From Psychrobacter phenylpyruvicus DSM 7000 = NBRC 102152 (lineage in GTDB: Bacteria > Pseudomonadota > Gammaproteobacteria > Pseudomonadales > Moraxellaceae), in NCBI RefSeq assembly GCF_000685805.1, contig NZ_JMKP01000011.1, positions 23,433-87,432 of the forward strand: 64,000 nucleotides of DNA, given 5' to 3'. Of this stretch, positions 9,226-18,702 are shown piece after piece. The stretch's first letter is position 1; each line of letters starts with the position of its first letter. The translations under genes and the position numbers were made by a program. Below the pieces are notes generated by a model. It was given only the letters and a program-made list of their open reading frames with translations, had not been told where the DNA came from and did not search any database.

Positions 9226-9338
9226 TATGGTTTTATGACCTCTCGACACTTGCTATATTTCAGATATTTTGTGCTCAAAAACGCATCAGCTGTTGCAAAT
9301 ACCTTAAAGCCATAAAAACTATGCTTAAATACAAACAA

Positions 9339-9362
9339 TAATAATTCTTATTTACATTCAAA
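9339..9362. promoter_or_regulatory. Weak Fur-like site upstream of tonB
   Basis: AATAATAATTCTTATTT partially matches stacked Fur hexamers. Low-confidence match in AT-rich DNA; supported mainly by the downstream tonB operon. Confidence 0.3.
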
Positions 9363-9488
9363 TCTGATTGTTGTAATATCCTTGCCTAAAAATAGGTGGC
9401 AACGAAGCAGGTAGCTTTAATCCCTAAGCTTTACGATGATTTAAACCTGTTAGATAACTGTTTATTAGATAAATCTGGCTTTATTTCT

Positions 9489-10418
9489 ATGACAAACAAA
9501 ACCAGCGATAACTCCAACTTTAACAAAGTTAATACTGCCACCGTAATTGCAGTTTTGGCGATGCATATAGGTATTGCAATGGCATTGACTCATATGCATG
9601 TCCCAAAAAAAGTGGTAGAAAAACCAGAAGAAGTGAAGCCGGTGGAGATACAGCTGTTATCTTTGCAAGAAGGGGCTGAGCCTATGCCAATAGAATTTGA
9701 GCAATCAACCTCAGAACAGTCAATGCCAACTGCTGAAAACCCAGAAACCAGTGTTGATCAACCCCAAAATCAGCCTAAGCCTAAAAAAACTGAACCTCAA
9801 GCCAAATCTGAGCCACAAGTTGAGCCTGAGCTGGTAGAGGAAACCGAAGCAGTCAATGAGTCTGAACCAGAGCTAGAGCAACAAACTGAGCCAGAGACTG
9901 ATCTAGAAGCAGATCCTAAATTAGAGACTGAGCTAGACACTGATCTAGAGATTGTTACTAAAGTCAAAATAACTCCCATAATTGATACCAATGAACATCA
10001 TCGTTTGATTGAGCAAAAAGGTCCAGAACAAAAAGGTCTAGAACAAAAAGGTCCAGAACAAAAAGGCCAAGAACAAAAAGGCCCAGAACAAAAAGGTCCA
10101 GGACAAGCACCTGCGAATGATACACCGAAGAGCTTCTCAGTAAGTCAAGCCCGCTGGAAGCGCAAGCCAGACTTTAAACTGCCAATGAGGGAAGATAGAA
10201 GGGTTAGTTTAGGGGAGACATTTAGTGTTACCTTAGAGCTGATAGTCGATAAACAAGGTAATGTCACTAAGGCTACAGTGATAAAGTCCTCAGATAACAG
10301 GGCTGTAGATGACGCCACTGTTAAAGCAGTGAAAAAAAGTAAGCTACATCCCTTCACAGAAAATAACTTACCTGTAGTTGGCAAGGTTGTTCTACCTGTT
10401 GATTATGAAAAAAAATGA
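9489..10418 (+). CDS. tonB: TonB energy-transducing protein
   Basis: Links the inner-membrane ExbB-ExbD proton motor to outer-membrane receptors. From ATG 9489 (309 aa) it has a short cytoplasmic start, one membrane anchor (TVIAVLAMHIGIAMALTHM), a long periplasmic spacer rich in Pro, Glu, Gln and Lys, and a C-terminal TonB domain ending LELIVDKQGNVTKATVIKSS...AVKKSKLHPF. The spacer contains six EQKGP-type pentapeptides (see repeat). A GTG at 9396 would add 31 residues before the anchor and has AGG nearby; neither start has a strong ribosome site, and the ATG gives the normal TonB topology. exbB and exbD follow. Upstream are a Zur-like palindrome and a weak Fur-like site. Confidence 0.9.
   Translation: MTNKTSDNSNFNKVNTATVIAVLAMHIGIAMALTHMHVPKKVVEKPEEVKPVEIQLLSLQEGAEPMPIEFEQSTSEQSMPTAENPETSVDQPQNQPKPKKTEPQAKSEPQVEPELVEETEAVNESEPELEQQTEPETDLEADPKLETELDTDLEIVTKVKITPIIDTNEHHRLIEQKGPEQKGLEQKGPEQKGQEQKGPEQKGPGQAPANDTPKSFSVSQARWKRKPDFKLPMREDRRVSLGETFSVTLELIVDKQGNVTKATVIKSSDNRAVDDATVKAVKKSKLHPFTENNLPVVGKVVLPVDYEKK
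10011..10100 (+). repeat. 15-bp tandem repeat inside tonB
   Basis: Six in-frame copies of a unit like GAACAAAAAGGTCCA, encoding EQKGP/L/Q. Copies differ at the last bases. The array lengthens the periplasmic spacer of TonB and could vary in copy number by slippage. Confidence 0.9.
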
Positions 10419-10562
10419 AAATAGCTTTTTTAAAGCTTAGCAAGTTGAGCTCTAATCGCTTAGAAGCTAGCTAATTAGAACCTAATAAATTGAAATAAGT
10501 CTATATTATTGAAAATCATTCATTAAATAGAGATAACCCCCAAATTTTAGTAAGGATTTAAC

Positions 10563-11216
10563 ATGGATTTTGCAGCCTACTGGCAATATACCGATGTTGT
10601 TACCAAATTTTTGTTTTTTAGCTTATTGGCATTGTCTATTGCCTCTTGGATTACTGGGATACTGCGTCTTTATCAAAGTAGTCAGCTGAAAAGCAAAGTT
10701 GCTTCTGACTTAAAGCAAGCAGTAGGAACTGAGTCAAAAAACATCGAAACCCTACAAAGCACTGAACGTAAGACGGTGGTAGAACAGGTGTTGCTAAAAG
10801 AGATTGGTCGCTATCGCTTTGAAAGTGAAAAAGGCTTGCCTATTATAGGGACTACTGCTGCCATTGCCCCTTTTATAGGTCTGTTTGGCACAGTGTGGGG
10901 TATCTTTCATGCGCTACATAGTATTGGAGAGTCCGGTCAGGCTGGATTAAGTCAAGTCGCCGGTCCTGTGGGAGAAGCATTGATTATGACAGGATTGGGT
11001 CTGGCAGTGGCCATTCCTGCGGTTATCTTCTATAACATTGCGGTTCGTATTAATCGTAAAGTCTTGTTCATTGCCAATGATACAGCCTATGGGTTGTTGG
11101 CAGAAACAGCGAAATCTCAAAAAGCAGAATCAAAATTGCCACCGGTGACACAGGCTGGGACTACAAAAGACAACGCTTATTCCAATAGCTACAATCCTTC
11201 TGCCGCCAACCATTAA
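10563..11216 (+). CDS. exbB: ExbB (MotA/TolQ/ExbB proton channel family)
   Basis: Inner-membrane motor subunit, 217 aa with three membrane segments: an N-terminal one (FLFFSLLALSIASWITG) and two after a cytoplasmic loop, with the family motif LPIIGTTAAIAPFIGLFGTVWGIFHAL and GEALIMTGLGLAVAIPAVIFYN. AAGGA precedes the ATG. It is 144 bp downstream of tonB and 38 bp upstream of exbD, so the three form an operon. It drives the six TonB-dependent receptors in this window, as no other ExbB is present here. Confidence 0.92.
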   Translation: MDFAAYWQYTDVVTKFLFFSLLALSIASWITGILRLYQSSQLKSKVASDLKQAVGTESKNIETLQSTERKTVVEQVLLKEIGRYRFESEKGLPIIGTTAAIAPFIGLFGTVWGIFHALHSIGESGQAGLSQVAGPVGEALIMTGLGLAVAIPAVIFYNIAVRINRKVLFIANDTAYGLLAETAKSQKAESKLPPVTQAGTTKDNAYSNSYNPSAANH

Positions 11217-11254
11217 AGACAGTCGGGAAAGACATCCCAAGATAGGAGTGTGAC

Positions 11255-11656
11255 ATGGCTTTTCAATTAGGCGATGACGATATGCAAGCAATGAATGAGA
11301 TTAATCTCATTCCCTTAATTGATATCATGTTGGTATTGATGATTATATTTTTGGTAACGGCAACCGTTATAAATCCATCAGTGCCATTAGATTTACCACA
11401 AACCAGTGCTACAGTGCAGCAAACCCCGCCCAAAGTAATTCAAATTAGTATCGACAAAGATGCCGGTATATATTGGGACGAGGAGCCGATCACTTTACAA
11501 CAATTGTCGAGTCGATTGGACACAGAGTCGCAACAACAAACAGAGCCATCTATTCATTTACGCACTGACAAAGATGCCCGTTATGAAACTGTGGCCCAAG
11601 TATTGGCATTGGCCAGTGAGGCTGAGCTAACGAAGATTGCTTTTGTTACTGAATAG
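11255..11656 (+). CDS. exbD: ExbD (biopolymer transport protein)
   Basis: 133 aa with one N-terminal membrane helix and a periplasmic domain. The motif NEINLIPLIDIMLVLMIIFLVTAT contains the conserved proton-path Asp (LIDIMLVL) of ExbD/TolR. Its ribosome site is TAGGAG. It is last in the tonB-exbB-exbD operon and is followed by a strong terminator. Confidence 0.93.
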   Translation: MAFQLGDDDMQAMNEINLIPLIDIMLVLMIIFLVTATVINPSVPLDLPQTSATVQQTPPKVIQISIDKDAGIYWDEEPITLQQLSSRLDTESQQQTEPSIHLRTDKDARYETVAQVLALASEAELTKIAFVTE

Positions 11657-11704
11657 AGGCTTAATTACTAAAATAAATAATTATAAATAGAGATATCTTT
11701 ATTT

Positions 11705-11741
11705 AACCCTACTAATCCAAAGCTTAGTAGGGTTATTTTTT
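11705..11741 (+). terminator. Intrinsic terminator after exbD
   Basis: Perfect 11-bp stem AACCCTACTAA / TTAGTAGGGTT with an 8-nt loop, followed by ATTTTTTT. Confidence 0.92.
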
Positions 11742-11838
11742 TGCCGGTTTTAATTCTGTCTTTTAGCAGTGGTTATTTATAGTGACAAGGAGTACGTCAG
11801 CACAACTAATGTAGCGAGACGACTGTAGCGAGACGTCT

Positions 11839-12786
11839 TTAAGACACAAAAAGGCGTCCACTTTGAGTATCGTAAGTTTCGATATCGGTGTTGTAGATTG
11901 TGCTAAGTCGCTCTCGCGTCATCACCTGTTGAGGTGAGCCTTGTGCAATTACTTGACCCTCACTCATTAACAGCACTTCATCGCTGTATCGATAGGCATG
12001 AGTGAGATCATGTAATACCACAAGAATGGTCTTTTGTTGCTCAAGCACTAATTGTCTAAGATAATTTAATAAAAAGCGTTGATGGCGGATATCTAAGTGG
12101 TTGGTAGGCTCATCTAGCATCAATACTTGAGTCTGTTGCATTAAGGCACGAACCACTGCCAAACGTTGCTGTTCACCACCTGACAAGGTTTGAACCCGTC
12201 GATGTTGCAGATGAGATAATTCAAAGTTATGTAGTAAGTCTTGCGCTTTTAAGACTTGTTGAGAGTTGGCAGTTTGATACCAGCTTAGTTGTGGCGATAC
12301 GCCTAACAAAGCATACTCTAAGACGTCGAGAGGCAGCTCAAATCGTTCGTGCTGACCTACCCAAGCGATGCTGCCGGCGCAGATTTTATTAGTAACGGTA
12401 CTTAAGTTACGAGATGAGTTATGAGATGAGTTATGAGCTGAGTCATCAGATGAATTAGAAGATAAATTAGGGGTTAAAGGCTTGGTATTTGTGCAACTGG
12501 GCAGATGCGTGGCTATTGCGCCAGAAACTTTTAGACCCATACCTCCCTTTGGGTTCAATAAAGTATGTAATAAAGTGCTTTTACCAGCGCCATTTGGACC
12601 GATAAAGGTAGTCAGCTTTCGTTGATATAGAGTCAGATCAGGGATAGTTAGCAGCTGCTTGTGACCTGCATGAACTTGCAACTGTTTTATATTAAACAAC
12701 TCGTTTAAACCAGAGTCTGTAGAGGGGTTGGTAAAGCAAGTTGCCATAGAAGAGTCGAGGGTAGGGTGGACCAAATCTGTGGTCAT
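11839..12786 (-). CDS. hmuV: Hemin ABC importer ATPase
   Basis: Cytoplasmic ATPase of the FecCD-type importer class, 315 aa. Walker A GPNGAGKS, signature LSGGEQQR, Walker B VLMLDEPTNHLD and the switch His (VVLHDL) are present. It is last in hmuS-hmuT-hmuU-hmuV, though 204 bp after hmuU. Odd feature: between Walker A and the Q-loop region (GSIAWVGQHERFELPLDV) there is a Ser/Asn/His/Thr-rich insertion of about 45 residues encoded in part by 12-bp DNA repeats around 12411-12450, which makes the protein longer than the usual 255-270 aa. The heme assignment rests on hmuS and hmuT next to it. Confidence 0.88.
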   Translation of the reverse strand: MTTDLVHPTLDSSMATCFTNPSTDSGLNELFNIKQLQVHAGHKQLLTIPDLTLYQRKLTTFIGPNGAGKSTLLHTLLNPKGGMGLKVSGAIATHLPSCTNTKPLTPNLSSNSSDDSAHNSSHNSSRNLSTVTNKICAGSIAWVGQHERFELPLDVLEYALLGVSPQLSWYQTANSQQVLKAQDLLHNFELSHLQHRRVQTLSGGEQQRLAVVRALMQQTQVLMLDEPTNHLDIRHQRFLLNYLRQLVLEQQKTILVVLHDLTHAYRYSDEVLLMSEGQVIAQGSPQQVMTRERLSTIYNTDIETYDTQSGRLFVS

Positions 12787-12796
12787 AAAGCACCTA

Positions 12797-12846
12797 TGTA
12801 ATTGTGGTAATTGCGGTAATTGTGAAATGTGATTGTGATTGTGAAA
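12797..12846 (-). repeat. Short tandem repeats upstream of hmuV
   Basis: Runs of GTAATTG(T/C)G followed by GTGATT units between hmuU and hmuV, in the leader of hmuV. Slippage could alter the spacing of the leader. Confidence 0.5.
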
Positions 12847-12990
12847 TTAACACAATGGATTACAAAAAATTGGATCATAAAGTTGAGGGGCCAGATAGCC
12901 CCTGGGTGACAAATGAGACCATAAAATAATCCTCATTCATCCACAAAAAGCTATCAAGCACCGTGGCTTAAAGCAAAATTGCTCAATCAA

Positions 12991-14037
12991 CTAAGTGCGG
13001 GTGCTACGAATAAATAACCAAATGAAGAATGGTCCACCCAGTAAGGCCAATACAATACCGATAGGCACATCAACTGGATAAGCAGCATAGCGAGTAAAGC
13101 TGTCTATCAGTAATAAAAATAGCGCTCCAAGCCAGCCGGACCAAAACATCAGACGCATCCTACCACCGCCGAATAACAAACTCAGCAAATTAGGTATCAT
13201 CATGCCAATAAAACCAATGACCCCCGACATAGAAACCGCTGCACCTGTTAATAAAGCACAAGCGATAATGACCAAGGTTCGGACTTGTCCGACCTTAATT
13301 CCTAACGACAACGCCGTAGTTTCGCCTAGCATCAATCCATCAAGCTGTCGCCCGAAAGGTAGAATGATGGCTAGACCCAGAACGATACTAACTATGGCAT
13401 AACGTAGAGGCACAAACCCTGCCTCTGCCATGCTGCCAGCCAACCAGTTGGTGGCACTGCGTAGCACCATGTCATTTGACATAAACAAAATCAAACTCAC
13501 TAAGGCGCCACAAAAGGCACTGATAACAAAGCCTAAGATAAGCAGTCCCATCTGACCACCGCCTAAGAATCGATGGCAGCCTAAGATAAATAGACATACC
13601 AGTAAGCTGCCTACAAATGCTGCTAAGGGCACGCCAATTCCAGCTATGCCCAGTGCCAAGACCAATACCACCCCAAGAGCTGCACCACCTGAAGTGCCTA
13701 TCAGGCTAGGATCAGCCAACGGGTTTTCAAACAATGCTTGTAGCGCCGCGCCACTAACCGATAGCGCTAAGCCAACAAGTAAGGCAGTGATCACTCGAGG
13801 ATAACGCAGTTGCCATAATGTCCCCTCAAGCTGAAAAGGGTTACTCCACTCTCCAAACCCAACACCTAGACTGAACCAAATCATAGCCACAGATGCTGCA
13901 ATCGCTATCAAATAGCCAACCGTCGACTTTGATACTCTCTTCTGTGCACGCAACGTCCAACCAGTTCTAGGAGCAGTGTTTGCAGCAGCATTTGAGGCAG
14001 AACGAGTGGCTGAGTACGTTGAAGCAGGTTTTGACAT
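12991..14037 (-). CDS. hmuU: Hemin ABC importer permease (FecCD family)
   Basis: Inner-membrane permease of 348 aa with about ten helices. Family motifs include RYPRVITALLVGLALSVSGAALQALFENPLADPSLIGTSGGAALG in the first third and GVIGFIGMMIPNL near the C-terminal part. The N-terminal 30 residues are Ala/Ser/Thr-rich and cytoplasmic. It follows hmuT by 73 bp. The complex would be HmuT (periplasm), HmuU dimer and HmuV dimer. Confidence 0.9.
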   Translation of the reverse strand: MSKPASTYSATRSASNAAANTAPRTGWTLRAQKRVSKSTVGYLIAIAASVAMIWFSLGVGFGEWSNPFQLEGTLWQLRYPRVITALLVGLALSVSGAALQALFENPLADPSLIGTSGGAALGVVLVLALGIAGIGVPLAAFVGSLLVCLFILGCHRFLGGGQMGLLILGFVISAFCGALVSLILFMSNDMVLRSATNWLAGSMAEAGFVPLRYAIVSIVLGLAIILPFGRQLDGLMLGETTALSLGIKVGQVRTLVIIACALLTGAAVSMSGVIGFIGMMIPNLLSLLFGGGRMRLMFWSGWLGALFLLLIDSFTRYAAYPVDVPIGIVLALLGGPFFIWLFIRSTRT

Positions 14038-14110
14038 AACTGCCGATCCATAAATTAAGGGTTAACTTTTAAAGCAAATACGGCTGTTGTATAGATAATG
14101 ATACGAGTCA

Positions 14111-14917
14111 CTATTTAGCCAGTTTATGCAGTTTGTTGACCACTGCTGGAGAAGCCAAACCATAACGTAAAAACTCATCGGCATCCCAAAAGTAGATGTG
14201 ATTGTTCTGAGCAGCTTTACTATCGGCAATTTCTGGACGTTGGCGGAAGCTTGCGACAGAGCCCAAGATAGGTCGGTTATGATCGGCAATGATAATCACA
14301 TCTGGCTTGGCGGCTAACCACCCTTCACGTGATAAGGGTTTAAGACCTGTGACATTGGCAGCATTAATACCGCCGGCCCGCTTAATAAGCTCGTCAGCCA
14401 CAGTGCCCTTACCAGCAACGATACGCCCGTCATAGCTGAGAATATAACGAGTTTTGGTTGAAGCTTTTTGGGTCATTTGTTTGCTCCATTTATTGGCTAG
14501 GCGATTGGCCTGAGAGGAGCGGCCAAGATAGCTGCCAACTTGCTTAATACTGCTACTATAACTGGCGATGTCCTCTTGCGGAGCAACATTTACCGCCTTT
14601 ACATTTAAGCGGTTCAAGCGCTGGTAGATGCTGCTTGGTTGGGCCATATAGCTGCCCAATACTAAGTCAGGCTTGAGGGCCATTATTGGCTCAGCTGTGA
14701 TATTTCGGTGGTTGCCCACACTGACGGCTTTGGATAAGCGAGGGCTTTTATTGAATTGATCTTTGCCCACAACTTTATCTGCCCCGCCTAAGGCAACCAC
14801 AATGTCTGCCACATCTGGGGTAAGTACCACAATACGTTCGTAGGCTTGCGCTGATAAACTACTCAGAGGCAGTAAAAGGCTTAGCGCAACGGCTTTGAAT
14901 GAAAGCTTAGAGATCAT
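14111..14917 (-). CDS. hmuT: Hemin-binding periplasmic protein
   Basis: 268 aa class III (helical-backbone) binding protein with a signal peptide (MISKLSFKAVALSLLLPLSSLSAQA). The text RIVVLTPDVADIVVALGGADKVVGKDQ, then GNHRNITAEPIMALKPDLVLGSY and AGGINAANVTGLKPLSREGWLAAKPDVIII, match the HmuT/ChuT group of the BtuF-like family. It delivers heme to HmuUV. It sits 52 bp after hmuS in the same operon. Confidence 0.9.
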   Translation of the reverse strand: MISKLSFKAVALSLLLPLSSLSAQAYERIVVLTPDVADIVVALGGADKVVGKDQFNKSPRLSKAVSVGNHRNITAEPIMALKPDLVLGSYMAQPSSIYQRLNRLNVKAVNVAPQEDIASYSSSIKQVGSYLGRSSQANRLANKWSKQMTQKASTKTRYILSYDGRIVAGKGTVADELIKRAGGINAANVTGLKPLSREGWLAAKPDVIIIADHNRPILGSVASFRQRPEIADSKAAQNNHIYFWDADEFLRYGLASPAVVNKLHKLAK

Positions 14918-14969
14918 AAAGGCTCCTTGATAGAGGACGTTGCATAAGTAAGGGTTGTTTGAATAAGCA

Positions 14970-16112
14970 CTATTTACTTAAAAGATGCTGATCAATAACA
15001 GTGGCGGTCATTTGTTGCCAATAGGCTTTCTCAGGTTCGCCTTCTTGACGCAGACCAAAAAATGTAACAATTGTATTGCCATTGGCATCAAAGCCTTCGA
15101 TAGAGGTGACAATGCCGTCTTTGGTTGGCCGTTTTATGCACCAAACTTGAGCCAGTGCTTCGTCATTGAGGTGTAAGGTGAAGTCAGTTTGTGACTTATC
15201 TAAGATATTTAGCCAGTCGCCTATACGTTTAACGTTATGCACGATACCAGTTTGGATTTGAACGATGCCTTTATTGCCAACGAAAGTCATGATTGGTTCA
15301 GCTTGCTGCTGAGCTAAGTTAAGTAGGCTTTCTATTGCCTTAGGCTCTAATTGGTAAGTAGTGCCCTCTGGGGCTTGGGCATAACTGCTGGCACGATCGA
15401 TACCCAGTTTATTTATTACGATGTAGAACTGATGAATATCTGTTAATCCTAGCCATTTCTTGTGTAGTTTGGCGGTCTGCTCTTCATTTAGCTTTATGAA
15501 CTGCCAAGGCTGCTCAGTTACGGGAGGCTGAAGGGAGGATATCAGCGCTTGGGTATCGCTATGCGATTTCATGGTGTGCTGTTCAATTAAGTTAAACCAA
15601 TGGTTAATAGACTCACTCTTATAATCTCGCAAAAATATTTTAGCAATGGCCGCTCCAGTACCATCAAAGAATTGAAGGCTCAAAGAGCCTGGGTTAGTGG
15701 CATCCGCTTTGGAATCGTCAGTGATGGCGAGCATATGCTGCCACTTATCAATAAAGAATCTTAAGTCCAGTCCGCCCACGTCGATAGCAAGACCGGTATG
15801 TCCGCCAAGTTTTAAGTTTTTTATCTGTCCTAGCTTTTCGTGTACCGCAAATTCATTTCTAACAATACACTCAAGCTTTTCAAATTTTGTTAACGCTTGC
15901 AGTACCTCTACGCACTGCGTACCCATATATCGACTGTTAGGCGAAGCCAATAACAGTTCAAGTTCGCTGACGCCTAATTGTTTGGCCGCCTCTAAGGGAA
16001 ACAAAAATCTGGTATTGGCTTTTTGCTCTAAGTACCTATTCCAAAGGGCAGTGTCTTTTTGGGCAATAAGGGAAGTGTCTATCGAGACCTTAGGCGTGGC
16101 TAGTGTATTCAT
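14970..16112 (-). CDS. hmuS: HmuS/ChuS-type hemin-degrading or heme-handling protein
   Basis: Cytoplasmic protein of 380 aa that accepts imported heme, releases iron or passes heme on. It contains the duplicated HmuS architecture: N-terminal half with RNEFAVHEKLGQIKNLKLGGHTGLAIDVGGLDLRFFIDKWQHMLAI and second half with GNKGIVQIQTGIVHNVKRIGDWLNILDKSQTDFTLHLNDEALAQVWCIKRPTKDGIVTSIEGFD. Slightly longer than the usual 340-355 aa. It is the first gene of the hmuSTUV operon and is divergent from a receptor gene across a spacer with strong Fur-like sites. Confidence 0.9.
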   Translation of the reverse strand: MNTLATPKVSIDTSLIAQKDTALWNRYLEQKANTRFLFPLEAAKQLGVSELELLLASPNSRYMGTQCVEVLQALTKFEKLECIVRNEFAVHEKLGQIKNLKLGGHTGLAIDVGGLDLRFFIDKWQHMLAITDDSKADATNPGSLSLQFFDGTGAAIAKIFLRDYKSESINHWFNLIEQHTMKSHSDTQALISSLQPPVTEQPWQFIKLNEEQTAKLHKKWLGLTDIHQFYIVINKLGIDRASSYAQAPEGTTYQLEPKAIESLLNLAQQQAEPIMTFVGNKGIVQIQTGIVHNVKRIGDWLNILDKSQTDFTLHLNDEALAQVWCIKRPTKDGIVTSIEGFDANGNTIVTFFGLRQEGEPEKAYWQQMTATVIDQHLLSK

Positions 16113-16263
16113 GAAGATCCTTATTCAATGTATTAATGGGTTATAGCAGACATAGCAACTTTAGATATCCGCAAATTTCAACAAGTCTGTACATAGCTTT
16201 ACTAACAGCTAGAGCACAGTTAGTAAGTTTGTAGGGGATTATAGCCATCAACATCCAATATGT

Positions 16264-16307
16264 AAATGATAATATTTCTCATTGATAATTGATTATCATT
16301 TATCATT
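16264..16307. promoter_or_regulatory. Strong overlapping Fur boxes between hmuS and the heme-type receptor
   Basis: AAATGATAATATTT followed by TGATAATTGATTATCA and TTTATCATTA: several stacked copies of the Fur hexamer in inverted order. Placed midway in the 368-bp divergent spacer, so it can repress both hmuSTUV and the receptor operon under iron sufficiency. The rest of the spacer shows nothing else. Confidence 0.8.
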
Positions 16308-16480
16308 AGTATACAGTACGTTACAAATAAAGATAAATTGGCAACTTATATACATGTATTAGCAATAGGTTGTATCAAGCTGATTCCAAGTTGTGCAGAC
16401 TTGATAGAAGCATTTTTTAATGCTCTCCGTACCGTTCAAGACAATCCTTAATGCTTAAAATTTAATTAAAAAGGTTCGCT

Positions 16481-18619
16481 ATGATTCAAAAAATTTATAC
16501 TACCCATCCTCTGAAACGAGCTATTTTATTGACCATAGCGGGTATGTGTGCAGGGTATACGGTGAGCTCTTATGCGCAAGATCACTCTACGCCTCAAGCT
16601 GATAATCATCACCTAAATCTTACTGAAGAGGCTGAAACACAATCCTTTACTGTGCCGGTTGTTAAATTTGACCCCATTGTGGTGACCGCAACCCGCAGTA
16701 ATAAGTATTTAAGTGAGTCGCCTGTGGCAGTACAGGTGCTAGACAAGATCAAGTTGGAGCAAAACCATGCCCATACCTTAAAAGAAGCATTACAGCTTTT
16801 ACCCAATGTGTATTTGGCTCAGCTGCATGGCAAGACTGGTTATGAAGTTAGAATGCAGGGATTCACTGGTGATCAAGTGTTGGTACTTATCGACGGTCTA
16901 CCTGTATCGGCTAGTACAGGTTCTAGCTTTAATATCAATCAATATCTGAATACAACGATAGAGCAAATCGAGATTATCCAAGGGGCAGCCTCTGCATAAT
17001 ATGGTAGTTCAGCGATGGGTGGGGTGATCAATATCATTACCAAACCTATTAGTGATACGCATGCTTCAATTACCGCAGAGCTTGGTACTAATGGCTCACA
17101 AAACCCTTCTGGTAAGAGTTTTGATAATAATTACAGTTTCTTTGAGGCTGGTATAGAAGGTGCATTATCAGCAGATAAGCGTCTAAAAGCACGCCTGTCA
17201 GGAGCTTATCGAGAGGATAAAGGGCTTAGTGTGGATCATGAGGCTTGGCCACGTCTCAAAGATGCTTCTGAACAAAAACAAGTTCAGGCAAGAATTAGCT
17301 TCGTGCCAGATATCAATGATGCTAATGAGACCAATCCAAACAGTAAATATTGGCTAGAAGCTGGATATTATGATGAGCAGGACAGTAGCCGCTTTAATCA
17401 TGTGGAGCGTGACGGTAGCGTTAAGCAGCAGCAACGTGATGAGGATATTAAGCGCAAAAGACTAAGTGCTGGCGGTGAGAGTAAGATTTTTGTTGGTGAT
17501 AGCACCCAGGGCTACAAGCTTTCGGGCTCAGTGTTGCATGAGAATTATGACAGCCACTCGCATACTGCTGCCGATGGTCAGCCAAACGGGGTACGCGATT
17601 TTGACTCGAAAACTGATATAGCCCAATTCCAAGTTGATCTGCCACTTATTAACAGTGGTGAATATCAGTGGCATGCTCTTCAAGTCGGCATGAAATACCA
17701 AAAAGACAAACTGGATCAAAGAATTGACGGGGTCTCTGAATTTGTGACCGATAAGGTTGATAGAGATGTTGTTGAAGCTTATGTTCAAGATGACTGGGTA
17801 CTTAGTGAAAACTCGGAGTTAGTGGCTGGCGTGCGTTATCAAGATGACAGTGATTTTGGTAGTCACTTCGCCCCAAAGCTTGCGCTGAAGCATGAATATT
17901 ACGACCAAGATAACCGTAAGCATGTATTTCGTGCCAGTGTGGGGAAAGGTTACCGAGTTCCTAATTTAAAAGAGCGCTATCACTTGTTTAACCACAATAG
18001 GTATGGTTATAGAGTAATAGGTAACCCAGATTTACAGCCTGAGGAATCTACCAGCTATCAGCTTAGTTATCAAACTGAGTTAACGGACGCAGTGGCTCTG
18101 AGCCTTAATGGATTTTATAACGATGTAAAAAACCTTATCCAAACTGATAGAAAAAATCCAGTTATGGATGGAGTAATACCCGTTTATAGTTATGACAATG
18201 TGGATAAAGCTCAGACTTATGGCGGCGATATAGGAGTGAATTGGCAGTTTAATGATACGACGCAGCTTAATTTAGGCTATGGGTATCTACATACTAAGAA
18301 TAAGACTACAGATACTGAATTAACCTTTAGTCCAGAGCATAAGATTACTGCCAACTTACAGTATCAAGCCACGGATAAGCTGCAATTAGTGCAACAACTG
18401 CGCTATGAGTCCAAACAATTGGTAAAAACGGATGCTAACAGTTATTCGCCTAGCTGGTGGGGGCTTGATACTCGGTTCAACTATGCAGCTAATCCTAATT
18501 TAGATCTGTATCTGGCAATCAATAATCTGCTTGATGATCAACGTAGTGCTAGTGATGCCAATGACCAGCGTCCTATCGATAACCGGCAGTGGTTGGTTGG
18601 TGCCAGTTATCATTGGTAA
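16481..18619 (+). pseudogene. TonB-dependent heme-type receptor interrupted by an in-frame TAA
   Basis: Two open segments (16481-16999 and 17015-18619) lie in the same frame and together make a normal receptor of about 712 residues. The plug reads VVKFDPIVVTATRSNKYL...IEIIQGAASA, then TAA (16997-16999), then YGSSAMGGVINIITKP. Relatives carry A-L-Y-G-S-S-A-M-G here, so TAA most likely replaces TTA (Leu) by one base. The barrel has GYRVPNLKERYHLFNHN and GNPDLQPEES, like the FRAP/NPNL region of heme receptors, and a normal C-terminus (SYHW). A signal peptide is present. Neighbours hmuSTUV and the shared Fur spacer support a heme role. It is a pseudogene, a translation-readthrough case or a sequencing error; the rest shows no decay. 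Confidence 0.85.
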
Positions 18620-18702
18620 GGCTGGGATAGGTTATAGCTTAAAACAGATCAGAGAGTAACATTCTATGCTCTATAGCCTTACCATTGACATTAAGGTGAT
18701 TT

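Noticed and set aside
14062..14289. ORF of 75 aa inside hmuT
   Set aside because: Same strand but different frame within a well supported gene; no motif and low-quality composition.
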